Source: Micromonospora_G sp040676775 (lineage in GTDB: Bacteria; Actinomycetota; Actinomycetes; Mycobacteriales; Micromonosporaceae). Taken from it: 64,000 bases of DNA. Of this stretch, positions 37,979 to 46,641 are shown in pieces; position 1 is the first letter of the stretch; each line of letters opens with the position of its first letter. The stretch is from NCBI RefSeq assembly GCF_040676775.1, contig NZ_JBFAPP010000001.1:62001-126000 (forward strand), written 5' to 3'. Position numbers and translations under genes: made by a program. Under the pieces are notes generated by a model. The model was given only the letters and a program-made list of their open reading frames with translations, was not told the DNA's origin and did not search any database.

Positions 37979-38638
37979 TCAGTGGGTGGGCATCGTGATC
38001 GCGGCGAGCAGCAGTCCCCGGTCGACCAGCCAACGCCCGGTGAACCCGGTGAGCGGCACACCGTCGACCAGCGGACCGGGCACCAGCAGGACAGCGGTGA
38101 AGGTGCCGGTGGCCGGGTCGATCTCGATCTCGGCCTCGTGGAAGTCGAGCCAGCGTCGGGCGAGCGGGAACCAGGCCTTGTAGACCGCCTCCTTGGCGCA
38201 GAAGAGCAACCGGTCCCAGCAGACCGACGGGTCGGACTCGGCGAGTTTCGCCAGCAGGGCGACCTCGGCCGGCAGCGCGACCGCCTCGAGCACCCCGGAT
38301 GGCAGCGGGAGGTGGGGTTCGGCGTCGATGCCGATCGTCGCCAGGTCGGTGGTACGGGCCACGGCCGCGGCCCGGTAGCCGTCGCAGTGGGTGATGCTGC
38401 CGACCACACCGGCGGGCCAGCGCGGTTCGCGTTGGGGGCCGGGGAGCAGTGGCGCCGCGGCGATGCCCAACTCGGCCAGGGCTTCGCGGGCACAGCGGCG
38501 GGCGGTGACGAACTCGTTGCGCCGCTTCTCGACGGAGTTCGCCAGCAGCGCCTCCTCCTCGGGAAAGAGCAGTCCGGGCCGGCTGTCGTCGAACGCTTCC
38601 ACGGCGGCCACCGGGGCGCAGAGCAGTCGCTCGATCAC
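37979..38638 (-). CDS. 4'-phosphopantetheinyl transferase (Sfp/EntD type)
   Basis: The 219-residue enzyme transfers 4'-phosphopantetheine from CoA to carrier proteins of polyketide, peptide or fatty-acid synthases. Family motifs are visible: WPAGVVGSITHC near residue 80, the metal-binding IGIDAEP near 115, and FCAKEAVYKAW near 160. GTG 38638 overlaps the TGA of the metallophosphoesterase gene (GTGA) behind GAGGAG. Its carrier partners are not in this window; it probably serves clusters elsewhere in the genome. Confidence 0.92.
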   Translation of the reverse strand: MIERLLCAPVAAVEAFDDSRPGLLFPEEEALLANSVEKRRNEFVTARRCAREALAELGIAAAPLLPGPQREPRWPAGVVGSITHCDGYRAAAVARTTDLATIGIDAEPHLPLPSGVLEAVALPAEVALLAKLAESDPSVCWDRLLFCAKEAVYKAWFPLARRWLDFHEAEIEIDPATGTFTAVLLVPGPLVDGVPLTGFTGRWLVDRGLLLAAITMPTH

Positions 38639-39483
38639 CGGGCCGGCTCCTCGTCGCTCAACAGCCGGACCGGTACCCGCGGCGGCTGCTCGCGGCGCTG
38701 CCACTCGCGGGGATAACCGAGCGACACCTCCTCGAACCGCACCCCGTCGTGCCAGGTCGTACGCGGGATGTGCAGGTGACCGTAGACCGCCACCGCCGCC
38801 CGGAAGCGCAGATGCCAGTCGGCGGTCCGGTCGGTGCCGCACCACTGCGCGAACTCCGGGTAGCGCAGCACGTCGGTCGGCTCCCGGACCAGCGGATAGT
38901 GGTTGACCAGGACGGTGGGCAGGCTCGGGTCCAGGGCGGCGAGCCGGCGCTCGGTCTGTTCCACCCGGTCCCAGCACCACTGCTCCCGGGTCGGGTACGG
39001 GTCGGGGTGCAGCACGAACTCGTCGGTGCAGACCACACCCACCTCGTACGCCCGCGCCAGCGACGCCTCCTTGGTGTGCAGCCCCGGCATCCGGAACGAG
39101 TAGTCGTAGAGCAGGAAGAGCGGCGCCACGGTCACCGGACCTCCGGTTCCGTGCCAGACCGGGTACTCGTCCTCGGGCGTGACCACGCCGATCGCCCGGC
39201 ACATCCGTACCAGGTGCTGGTAGCGCTCCTCGCCACGAAGCTGGACCGGATCCCCGGCCGGTGTCCACAGCTCGTGGTTGCCGGGCGCCCAGATCACCTT
39301 GGCGAACCGCCCGGCCAGCCCGGTCAGGACCGACTCGATGTCGGCCGCCATCTCCCCCACGTCGCCGGCCACGATCAGCCAGTCGTCGTCGGACTCCGGG
39401 CGCAACTCGTCGGCTATCCGGCGATTCTCCTGATAACCGACATGCAGATCACTCACCGCAAAAAGGTGACCGGTCACCGCCAT
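38635..39483 (-). CDS. Metallophosphoesterase
   Basis: The 282-residue protein has the calcineurin-like motif set: SDLHVGY (DxH), GDVGEM, APGNHELW (GNHE), VNHYPL and YGHLHIPR (GHxH). It overlaps the PPTase gene by four bases; this pair is conserved in many actinomycetes. Its substrate is unknown; a role in CoA or carrier-protein metabolism is possible from context only. ATG 39483 follows GTGGAG; an ATG 30 bases upstream is also in frame. Confidence 0.88.
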   Translation of the reverse strand: MAVTGHLFAVSDLHVGYQENRRIADELRPESDDDWLIVAGDVGEMAADIESVLTGLAGRFAKVIWAPGNHELWTPAGDPVQLRGEERYQHLVRMCRAIGVVTPEDEYPVWHGTGGPVTVAPLFLLYDYSFRMPGLHTKEASLARAYEVGVVCTDEFVLHPDPYPTREQWCWDRVEQTERRLAALDPSLPTVLVNHYPLVREPTDVLRYPEFAQWCGTDRTADWHLRFRAAVAVYGHLHIPRTTWHDGVRFEEVSLGYPREWQRREQPPRVPVRLLSDEEPAR

Positions 39484-39704
39484 GCTCCACTCTTCACCGC
39501 ACCAGCCTCGCATCCCGGCGGCGCCTACGCGATATTGACGCGAGTCATGTCGCGCGGGCGCTGCTCGGGGCCGCCCGGACGCCCCGACGACCGGATGTCA
39601 CGATGCACGGGTGCGTCATCTGCCCACCGAGCCCCGGCAACCGCGAACGCTGCGACCGAAGCCGCCGCACGCCGTCGCCGGCCCGAACCGGTGGGCGGAC
39701 CACC

Positions 39705-40103
39705 ATGCCTGAGCGGACGGCCGGGCGGCGCTGGTCGACGCCGAGCGGCTGCGCGTTGACCGTCTGTCGCGGTTGCTGTTGCGGCTCGACACGCAAACAT
39801 CCGGACGTCGACCATGTCCGGCAGGTCGACCGGCTCCGGGCCGAGGTCGGTGCGGACCATCGGGTACGCGTCAGCGACGACTGCCTCGACGCGTGCGAAC
39901 GGTCGAACGTGGTGGTCGTACATCCGTCCCCGGCGGGTCGGGCGACCGGCGCCCGTCCGGTCTGGTTCGGCTTCGTCCTCGACGACACCGCGGTGGACGA
40001 CATCGCCGCCTGGGTACGCGCCGGTGGCCCGGGCGTCGTCCCGCTGCCCGCGGCGCTGGAGCTGTACGCGGTCCCTGCTCCGGGTCCTGCCGCCCGGCGC
40101 TGA
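39705..40103 (+). CDS. (2Fe-2S) ferredoxin-like / thioredoxin-fold domain protein
   Basis: The 132-residue product has a cysteine-rich N-terminal motif (VCRGCCCGSTRKHP, residues about 20-34) followed by a thioredoxin-like domain with DDCLDACERSNVVVVHP and a VWFGFVL strand. It belongs to small actinobacterial (2Fe-2S)-ferredoxin-domain proteins of unknown role, possibly metal binding. ATG 39705 begins in the matching frame. The G/C pattern supports coding. Confidence 0.65.
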   Translation: MPERTAGRRWSTPSGCALTVCRGCCCGSTRKHPDVDHVRQVDRLRAEVGADHRVRVSDDCLDACERSNVVVVHPSPAGRATGARPVWFGFVLDDTAVDDIAAWVRAGGPGVVPLPAALELYAVPAPGPAARR

Positions 40104-40212
40104 CCCACGCCCCGCCCGGCGCGCCCCGGTCGGTCCGGGCCCGCCGGCCTCGCGTCACCCGTCCGTACGACCCCCGAGGAAAGGGTCCGGTCGGGAGGGA
40201 CCAGCGGTCGGG

Positions 40213-40800
40213 CTACTCCGGGCTGGCCGGGTGGACGCCTGCCGCCGCAAGCAGGGCCGAGGCGGTGAGCAGGCTGAGCCCGTCCAACCCGGCCGCCCGT
40301 ACGACGCTGCGGGCTGCCGCCCCGTCGTAGACGATGGTCAACTGCTTGGCCAGTGTTTCCGGGTCGGTCGCGCCCGCGAGTCTCGCCTGTTCCTCGAAGT
40401 AGTCCGTCATCATCTGCTTGAAGCGGCCGGCGACCAGGCTCGCGGGGTGGGTCGGATCGCGCAGTTCGGCGGCGGCGCTGACGAACGGGCAGCCGAAGAA
40501 GTCCGGTTCCGCCGCCAGTTTCTCCAGGTGCTCGAAGACGTGCAGGATCCGCTCGCGCGGGGTGAGGTCGGCGGCGGGATCGGCGAAGTAGCCCGCGACG
40601 CTGGCCGGTCCGCAGGTATTCAGGCTCTCCGCCAGCAGTTCGTCCTTGGTGGCGAAGAACTGGTACATCGACTTCTTCGAGATCCCGGCGGCCTGGCAGA
40701 GCTTGTCCACCCCCGTCGCCGTGATGCCTTCGCGGTAGAACAGGTCGGCTGCGGCTCGGAGTAGCCGTTCACGCGGGGCGGGCTTGGCGGTCGAGGTCAT
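40213..40800 (-). CDS. TetR-family transcriptional regulator
   Basis: The 195-residue repressor has the TetR helix-turn-helix (GITATGVDKLCQAAGISKKSMYQFFATKDEL, about residues 24-54) and an all-helical ligand domain. It is divergent from an SDR gene. The 114-bp gap holds three operator-like palindromes, so it represses the SDR and itself. Confidence 0.93.
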   Translation of the reverse strand: MTSTAKPAPRERLLRAAADLFYREGITATGVDKLCQAAGISKKSMYQFFATKDELLAESLNTCGPASVAGYFADPAADLTPRERILHVFEHLEKLAAEPDFFGCPFVSAAAELRDPTHPASLVAGRFKQMMTDYFEEQARLAGATDPETLAKQLTIVYDGAAARSVVRAAGLDGLSLLTASALLAAAGVHPASPE

Positions 40801-40825
40801 ATCCGCAGCCTACCCGTCATCCCGG

Positions 40826-40893
40826 CGACTGCAAACCGATCGGTTTGCAGTCGGAAACAGATCGGTTTATAGTCGGGAAACAGATCGGTTTCC
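40826..40893. promoter_or_regulatory. Three-site TetR operator array
   Basis: Site 1 is a perfect 28-bp palindrome at 40826-40853 with core GCAAACCGATCGGTTTGC. Site 2 at 40853-40870 reads GGAAACAGATCGGTTTAT. Site 3 at 40876-40893 reads GGAAACAGATCGGTTTCC. The shared consensus is AAAC(C/A)GATCGGTTT, and the centres are 22 and 23 bp apart, about two helical turns. Confidence 0.85.
40845..40873 (+). promoter_or_regulatory. Sigma70-like promoter of the SDR gene
   Basis: TTGCAG (40845-40850) and TATAGT (40868-40873) are separated by 17 bp, close to consensus. Both boxes lie inside the TetR operator array, so bound repressor would block RNA polymerase. The expected start point is near 40880. Confidence 0.7.
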
Positions 40894-40914
40894 ACGCCCC
40901 AGGGAGTTCCCACC

Positions 40915-41613
40915 ATGAAGATCCAGAACTCGGTCGTCTTCGTCACCGGCGGCAACCGTGGCCTCGGCAAGTCACTCGTCGAACAGGCCCTGGCCCGAGG
41001 CGCGAGCAAGGTCTACGCCGCTGCTCGCGACCCGAAGACGATCACCAACCCGGACGTCGTCCCGGTGGCCCTCGACATCACCGACCCCGAGTCGGTCACC
41101 GCCGCCGCCCGCCTGGCCGGCGACGTCACCGTCCTGGTTAACAACGCGGCCATCGCGATCGGCGCCGAGTTCCTCGGCTCCAGCGTCGACGACGTCCGCC
41201 GCGAGTTCGAAACGAACTTCTACGGCCCGCTCCACGTCACCCGCGCCTTCGCCCCGCTGCTCGTCCGCAACGGAGGCCACCTGCTCAACATCCACTCCGC
41301 GCTGTCCTGGCTCGCGATCAGCGGCTCGTACAGCGCGTCCAAGGCGGCGCTGTGGTCGATGACCAACTCGCTGCGGCTGGAGCTGCAACCGCAGGGCGTC
41401 GGCGTCACCGGCCTGCACGTCGCGTACGTCGACACGGAGATGGCCGCCCACATCACCGGTCCGAAGACCTCCCCGGCCGAGGTGGCACGGCAGGCGTTCG
41501 ACGGGATCGAGACCGGGGCCGCCGAGATCCTGGCCGACGACGTGAGCCGCAGCGTGAAGGCGGGGCTCGCCGCCGACCTGACCGCGCTCTACCCGCAGCT
41601 GGCCGGCGCCTGA
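40915..41613 (+). CDS. Short-chain dehydrogenase/reductase
   Basis: The 232-residue enzyme has the SDR cofactor loop TGGNRGLG (residues about 11-18), the NNAA motif near 79, a catalytic Ser near 130 and Tyr/Lys in YSASKAAL. Substrate unknown. Divergence from a TetR regulator with tandem operators suggests induction by a xenobiotic or its own substrate. ATG 40915 follows GGGAG. Confidence 0.92.
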   Translation: MKIQNSVVFVTGGNRGLGKSLVEQALARGASKVYAAARDPKTITNPDVVPVALDITDPESVTAAARLAGDVTVLVNNAAIAIGAEFLGSSVDDVRREFETNFYGPLHVTRAFAPLLVRNGGHLLNIHSALSWLAISGSYSASKAALWSMTNSLRLELQPQGVGVTGLHVAYVDTEMAAHITGPKTSPAEVARQAFDGIETGAAEILADDVSRSVKAGLAADLTALYPQLAGA

Positions 41614-41639
41614 CCGGGAGGCCGACCGAAGCGGGTCAG

Positions 41640-41673
41640 CCGGGGCGCGTCGTAGCGCCGGGGCGCGTCGTAG
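41640..41673. repeat. 18-bp period direct repeat between convergent genes
   Basis: CCGGGGCGCGTCGTAG occurs at 41640-41655 and again at 41658-41673, separated by CG. It lies in the 76-bp gap between the SDR and TauD-like stop codons. Confidence 0.85.
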
Positions 41674-41689
41674 CTGGTGGCCCGCCGGG

Positions 41690-42559
41690 TCAGTAGTTCT
41701 CCACCGCGTTGACCCGCCCCGGCCAGTACCGCTGACCCGGCGCCGCCTGGTAATGCTCCCACCGGGGCGAGTCGCCCTCCGGGTGGTCGCCGAGAATGGT
41801 GACCCGCTGGCCGCGCCGCGGCTCGGTGTAGTCGTTCACCGCGTAGTGCATGGTGACCCGGTTGTCCCACACCGCGACGTCGCCGGCCCGCCAGCGGTAG
41901 CGGCAGGTGAACTGCGGCCCCTCGGAGAACTCGAACAGGTACTGCAGCAGCGCGTCACTCTCGTTGCGGCTGAGCTGCGGGATGTGCGAGGTGAAGAGGC
42001 GGTTGACGTACAGCGAGCGGCGGCCGGTCTCCGGGTGTACGCGTACGACCGGGTGTTCGGCCCGGCTGGTGAACTCGTTCCCGATCCTGATCACGTGGAT
42101 CGCGGTCAACCCGTCGAGCAGTTGCCGGATCGGCGCGGAGAGCTGCTCGTAGACGAGGTACTGGTTCGTCCACATCGTGTCGCCGCCCGCGCCCGGACAC
42201 TTCACCAGGTGCAGGATCGAGGCCAGCGGCGGGCTCTGGTGGAAGGTCATGTCGGTGTGCCAGACGTCGACCTTGCCGCCGTTCTCGGAGTCGATCACGA
42301 CGATCTCGGGCTGGCCGTCGAGCCGGGGCAGGTACGGATGCAGCTCCACCTCACCGAACCGGCGCCCGAAGGCGACGTGCGCCTGCGGCGTCAGTCCCGT
42401 CTGGCCGACGACGAAGATGACCAGGTGCTCCAGCAGGAGCCGGTGCAGCTCCGCGAAGAGTTCGTCGGTGAGATTCGTCAGGTCGACGCCGTGGATCTCC
42501 GCGCCGAGCGCGCCCGCGATCGGCCTGACGTCGAGCGTGGTCCCGGCTGAAACCGACAT
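41690..42559 (-). CDS. TauD/TfdA-family 2-oxoglutarate-dependent dioxygenase
   Basis: The 289-residue oxygenase has the Fe(II) facial triad His101-x-Asp103 (VWHTDMTF) and His238 (RVTMHYAVNDY). An Arg pair in the QRVTILG region binds 2-oxoglutarate. Relatives act on taurine, alkyl sulfates, phenoxyacetates and in secondary metabolism. It is divergent from the first glycosyltransferase of the terpenoid cluster, so cluster membership is possible but unproven. ATG 42559 follows GGAGG. The frame is open far upstream, but that part is antisense to the glycosyltransferase gene. Confidence 0.9.
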   Translation of the reverse strand: MSVSAGTTLDVRPIAGALGAEIHGVDLTNLTDELFAELHRLLLEHLVIFVVGQTGLTPQAHVAFGRRFGEVELHPYLPRLDGQPEIVVIDSENGGKVDVWHTDMTFHQSPPLASILHLVKCPGAGGDTMWTNQYLVYEQLSAPIRQLLDGLTAIHVIRIGNEFTSRAEHPVVRVHPETGRRSLYVNRLFTSHIPQLSRNESDALLQYLFEFSEGPQFTCRYRWRAGDVAVWDNRVTMHYAVNDYTEPRRGQRVTILGDHPEGDSPRWEHYQAAPGQRYWPGRVNAVENY

Positions 42560-42790
42560 GTCCGCCTCCGGCCTCGAAGAACGTCGCCGTTCGATCGACG
42601 AATCATTCCACGGCATCGGGCCACCCGCCAGAGGATCGTGATCCAGATTGGACGATCGACTGGCGGAACCGGAAACCTTGACGGCACTCCGGGTCGGGTG
42701 CAGCATCGGATCTCCGCGCCGGGGTCGTACCCGACCGGGCGGCGCGCGGGTCGCCGTACGGACCGGCACCGCGACGAGGACGGGGAAGCC

Positions 42791-43987
42791 GTGCGCATCC
42801 TGCTGACCAGCCAGCCGATCTACTCGCACCTGGTGCCCGCACTCGTACCGCTGGCTCGCACGGCTCGGGCACTCGGGCACTCGGTCGCGGTGGCCACCGC
42901 CGCTTCGATGGCGGACGAACTCGCCCGGTACGGCGTACCGCACCTGCCGCTGCCCAATGTGGCCGGTCAGGACCGGCTGCGCAACGATCCCCGGCTCGCG
43001 GAGGAGTTCGGCCTGCCGCAACGCCTGCTGACCGAGCGGCGGACCGTAGACCCGGTGGCGGCGGAGCAGATCGCGCGGGCGTACGCCGGGCCGATCGCGC
43101 TGCGTTTCGCCCGCGACCTGCTGGACGTCGCCGGACCGTGGCAGCCGGACGTGGTCGTGCACGAGCCCGCCGAGTACGGCGGCTACCTGTTCGCCGAGCT
43201 GCTCGGCATCCCGCACGTGACGCTCGACATCTCGCCGTACGCGATGCGCGAGCTGCCCCTGGTCAGTGCCACGCTCGACGCGCAGCGCGCGGCGCTCGGG
43301 CTGGCCAGCGTCGACGACCCGCTGCACCCGCACCGGCACCTGCGCGCCGGCCTGGTGCCCGATGCCTGGTACCCGGACGAGCTGCGGCTGCCCACGGCCC
43401 GCCACTACCGGGCACCGGCGGGAGACGGGGCGCCGCTGGACCCGGTCATCGCCGCGCTGCCGGCGGACCGACCGGTGATCCTGGCCAGCCTCGGTTCGTT
43501 GGTGCTGACCCTGCCCGGCATGGCGGAGCTGCTGCCGCCGCTGGTGGCGGCGCTCGGCTCGCTGCCGTGCCACACGGTGCTGGCGCTCGGCGGCCGACCC
43601 GAACTCGCCAACCTGGTCGGGCCGCCGCCGGAGAACGTCCACCTGACCCCGTTCGTGGCGCAGCGGACGCTGCTGCCGGCGGTGGACCTGTTCCTGACCC
43701 ACGCCGGTTTCAACGCCGTCCACGAGGCGGTGGGCGCCGGGGTGCCGATGGTGGCGCTGCCGGTCTTCGCCGACCAGCCGGCCAACGCCGACCGGATCAG
43801 CGAACTCGGCCTGGGCGAGCGGCTCGACGTGGCCGAACTGACCGTGCCCGACGTGGTCGAAACCTGCGCGAGGGTGCTCGACGACCCGGGCTACCGGTGG
43901 CGGGCCCGAGCCATGCAGCGGCGCCATCTCGGCAGCCCCGGCTTCGACGAACTGGTGGCTGACCTCACCGAGCTGGTCGGTCGGTAA
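42791..43987 (+). CDS. GT1-family (MGT-like) glycosyltransferase
   Basis: The 398-residue enzyme has the GT-B fold of natural-product glycosyltransferases. The N-terminal domain starts RILLTSQPIYSHLVPAL. The donor-binding segment is LTHAGFNAVHEAVGAGVPMVALPVFADQPANA with His304. Such enzymes attach (deoxy)sugars to polyketides, terpenoids or peptides. It lies 492 bp upstream of the polyprenyl synthase gene, same strand, and probably decorates the cluster product. GTG 42791 follows a GGGGAAG; the frame extends upstream without a better start. Confidence 0.87.
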   Translation: MRILLTSQPIYSHLVPALVPLARTARALGHSVAVATAASMADELARYGVPHLPLPNVAGQDRLRNDPRLAEEFGLPQRLLTERRTVDPVAAEQIARAYAGPIALRFARDLLDVAGPWQPDVVVHEPAEYGGYLFAELLGIPHVTLDISPYAMRELPLVSATLDAQRAALGLASVDDPLHPHRHLRAGLVPDAWYPDELRLPTARHYRAPAGDGAPLDPVIAALPADRPVILASLGSLVLTLPGMAELLPPLVAALGSLPCHTVLALGGRPELANLVGPPPENVHLTPFVAQRTLLPAVDLFLTHAGFNAVHEAVGAGVPMVALPVFADQPANADRISELGLGERLDVAELTVPDVVETCARVLDDPGYRWRARAMQRRHLGSPGFDELVADLTELVGR

Positions 43988-44479
43988 CGCCGGGTGTCCG
44001 TCGGCTACCCGCGGTCGAACGGCCTCGGTGCGTACCCGAAATCGGCCGCCACCAGGTCGGGCAGCGACCGTCGGTGTGTCCCGGTGTGCAGTTCCGGATC
44101 GCCGGGGTACGCCTCCGACATGGCCCGATCATAACGCTCCGGATAGGCGAGGAAGGCTATCCGGCCGCCGGATTCGGCATTGCCCCGGAAGCCGATCCAC
44201 TGGCCTATCGGCGGCCCGAACTGGGCATGTTCCGATTCGATCAGAGAGTGTCGATCTTGCCTGATTTGAACAGAGAGGAGGTCATTAACCAAGGTCATAC
44301 GCAGTTGGGCCGAACGACCGTGAATTGGCCTGACATCTCGGTGTTGAGACTGGTTTGTTACGGGGACAATACCATCGAGAAACTTCTTTACCCGGTGCAG
44401 GGCCGGTGGTACGGTCGCCGTAATTCAATTGATCCACAACGGACACAGCCGCGATCCCGCTAGCAAGGAACATCAGCCC
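43988..44479. other. Intergenic region upstream of the terpenoid operon
   Basis: The gap is 492 bp. The right half (44230-44460) is AT-rich and probably carries the operon promoter, but no single -35/-10 pair stands out. The left part holds a possible minus-strand micro-ORF listed separately. Confidence 0.4.
44005..44121 (-). CDS. Possible 38-residue ORF
   Basis: From ATG 44121 a short frame with strongly G/C-rich third positions reads MSEAYPGDPELHTGTHRRSL and continues to TAG at 44005. The composition looks coding, but no ribosome binding site is clear and no family is recognised. It could be a 3' remnant of a larger gene. Confidence 0.25.
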   Translation of the reverse strand: MSEAYPGDPELHTGTHRRSLPDLVAADFGYAPRPFDRG

Positions 44480-45511
44480 ATGACCGCCATTGCCGGTACG
44501 GATCCGCGCGACTTCCTGAAGGACCTGGCCTCGGGTCGCGCCGGGCAGCTCCTACGTGACGCACTCGATCACAGATGGCCAGCAACGACAGACTCCACGG
44601 ACCGGTTGTCGACTATACATCGTTACGCTCTGCTGCCGGCGGGAAAACTGATCCGGCCGATAATGATGCTGGAGTCGGCGGGTGCGGTGGGCGGTCGACC
44701 GGAGGACATTCTCCCCGCCGCACTCGGCCTGGAATACCTGCACGTCGCGACGCTGGTGCACGACGACATCATCGACGCCGACGAAGTCCGTCGCGGTCGT
44801 CCCGCCGTCCCTTCTGTATACGGAATGCCGGACTCGATCGTCGCCGGTGACGCACTCATCTTCACCGCCTTCGAGGCGATCACGGAATGTCGCGCCGCCG
44901 GAGTGCCGGACGCCGCGATCGGCACCGCGGTCGCCATCCTGGCCCGGGCCGGCACCGACCTGTGCCGGGGCCAGGTGCTGGAGGCGCAACTGGTCGGCGA
45001 TCCCGGTGTCGAGGTGGAGACCTACGTGGAGATGGTCCGCCTCAAGACCGGGGCACTGTTCCGGGCGGTCTGCCAGATCGGGGCCACCCTCGCCGGCGCG
45101 GACCCGACCCGCTGCGCACAGCTGGCCAGCTACGGTGAACACCTCGGCATCGCCTTCCAGATCCGCGACGACCTGCTGGCGTACACCACCCCGGCGGTCG
45201 AGTCCGGCAAGTCGCCGGCAAACGACCTGGCGAACGGCCGGCCCACGTTGCCGGTGCTGCTGGCGTACCGGGCGGGTGACCCGGACCAGCGCCGGAGACT
45301 GGTCGAGGCGTTGAGACGACGATCGGCCGACCCGGCCGCGCTGGCGGACTTCCACGAACTGCTGCACGAGACCGGGGCGCTGGAAAGCGCCCCGGAGCAC
45401 ATCACCGATCATCTCGACCGGGCCCGGCTCCAACTGTCCACACTAGAGTCGTCGCCCAGTGTCTCGGTGCTCGCGGGAATCACCCGGTGGGCCACCGCGC
45501 GGGAGTGGTGA
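44480..45511 (+). CDS. Polyprenyl diphosphate synthase (GGPP synthase-like)
   Basis: The 343-residue trans-prenyltransferase condenses isopentenyl diphosphate onto allylic diphosphates. The first Asp-rich motif is DDIID (95-99), with KLIRP before it. The second region reads QIRDDLLAYTT, where the last Asp of DDxxD is Ala; actinobacterial enzymes of this group often vary here. Residues upstream of DDIID (ALGLEYLHVATLVH) suggest a C20 product, but chain length needs testing. It is the first gene of the cluster operon. ATG 44480 follows AAGGA. Confidence 0.85.
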   Translation: MTAIAGTDPRDFLKDLASGRAGQLLRDALDHRWPATTDSTDRLSTIHRYALLPAGKLIRPIMMLESAGAVGGRPEDILPAALGLEYLHVATLVHDDIIDADEVRRGRPAVPSVYGMPDSIVAGDALIFTAFEAITECRAAGVPDAAIGTAVAILARAGTDLCRGQVLEAQLVGDPGVEVETYVEMVRLKTGALFRAVCQIGATLAGADPTRCAQLASYGEHLGIAFQIRDDLLAYTTPAVESGKSPANDLANGRPTLPVLLAYRAGDPDQRRRLVEALRRRSADPAALADFHELLHETGALESAPEHITDHLDRARLQLSTLESSPSVSVLAGITRWATAREW

Positions 45512-45518
45512 GGCCGCG

Positions 45519-46628
45519 ATGGTCAGCACGACACACCGCCGCCTGCGCGGCGTACTGCTCGCGCACGTACAGACCTGGCGGCCGTACACCCTCTGGTACG
45601 TCGGGCTGCTCGGACTGGCCGGCGCGGGACTGACCGGCGCCCGGCACGACTGGTGGCGGCTGCTCGCCGCCTGGGCCGCACCGACGATCGGCTGGCTCGG
45701 CGGGCACTACCTCGGCGACTGGTTCGACCGGCGACTCGACGCGATCGGCAAACCGCACCGGCCGATCCCCTCCGGCCGGCTGCACCCGACCGTCGCACTG
45801 GTCTGCGGAATCGCCTGCCTGGCGGCGGTGGGCGCGCTGGCGGTGGCGGGAGGTGCGCGTACCGGGCTGGTCGCGCTGCTCGCCGCGGGCGGCATCGTCG
45901 CCTACAGCCGCGGCCTGAAGGCGCGAGGGCTGGCCGGCAACCTGGTCCGGGGCATGCTCGGCGCGCTGGCTCTGCTCTACGGGGGGCTGCTGGCGCCCGG
46001 ACCGTACCTGTGGGTGCTGGTGCCGTTCATCGTCTCCATCTGGGCGCACGACACCGCGTCCAACCTGGTCGGCACGCTCCGCGACGTGGTCGGTGACCGG
46101 GCCGGCGGCTACCGGACCCTGCCGGTGCAACACGGCAACCGGGTCGCGATCAGGACCGCCACCGGCTTCTACCTGCTGACCCTGGCCGCCGCACTCGTCG
46201 GCGGCCTGGTCGCGCCCGCCGGCTCGATCCATCCGGGCGGCCGGGTGTTCTACCTCGGCCTACTGGCGGTGGTCGCCGTGGGCGGCCTGGCCGTTTTCCT
46301 CACCCTGCACACCCACCGGACCGACCTACCGGTACGCACCGCGCTACGCGCCCACGAACTGCTCGTCCTGGAACGGATCGGGCTGGCCGGCGCATTGGTC
46401 GCACTCGGCTTCGGCCTGACCCGCACCGCGGTGCTGCTGCTGCCGATCCTGCTGCTCACCTGGTGGACCCAGGCCAGGATGCGGGTCGGTTACGAACTCG
46501 GGCCCGGACCGGTAGGGGCAGCGACGACGACCGCCGATCCGGCAACATCGAGCCCATCGGCCGCCGCCGGTCCGGCCAAAGCCCCGATCGACCTCGTGCC
46601 ACTACCCCACGTACCGGAACACAGCTGA
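45519..46628 (+). CDS. UbiA-superfamily membrane prenyltransferase or terpene cyclase
   Basis: The 369-residue membrane protein has about nine transmembrane helices and the two Asp-rich UbiA motifs: GDWFDRRLDAIGKPHRPIPSG (near residue 70) and TLRDVVGDRAGGYRTLP (near 190). The Asn that normally precedes the first DxxxD is Gly here. UbiA proteins transfer a prenyl chain from a diphosphate to an acceptor, and some bacterial members instead cyclise GGPP. Both are possible; no aromatic acceptor-making gene is in the cluster. The C-terminus carries a Pro/Ala-rich tail of about 45 residues. It starts 7 bp after the synthase stop. Confidence 0.82.
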   Translation: MVSTTHRRLRGVLLAHVQTWRPYTLWYVGLLGLAGAGLTGARHDWWRLLAAWAAPTIGWLGGHYLGDWFDRRLDAIGKPHRPIPSGRLHPTVALVCGIACLAAVGALAVAGGARTGLVALLAAGGIVAYSRGLKARGLAGNLVRGMLGALALLYGGLLAPGPYLWVLVPFIVSIWAHDTASNLVGTLRDVVGDRAGGYRTLPVQHGNRVAIRTATGFYLLTLAAALVGGLVAPAGSIHPGGRVFYLGLLAVVAVGGLAVFLTLHTHRTDLPVRTALRAHELLVLERIGLAGALVALGFGLTRTAVLLLPILLLTWWTQARMRVGYELGPGPVGAATTTADPATSSPSAAAGPAKAPIDLVPLPHVPEHS

Positions 46629-46641
46629 AGGAAGTCCCCAT

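Noticed and set aside
42560..43927. Long upstream extension of the TauD-like frame
   Set aside because: It lies opposite the GT1 gene. A good ribosome binding site and family N-terminus place the start at 42559.
44122..44298. Upstream part of a 97-codon minus-strand frame before the terpenoid operon
   Set aside because: Only the last 38 codons have coding-like third positions. The upstream part overlaps the AT-rich promoter region.
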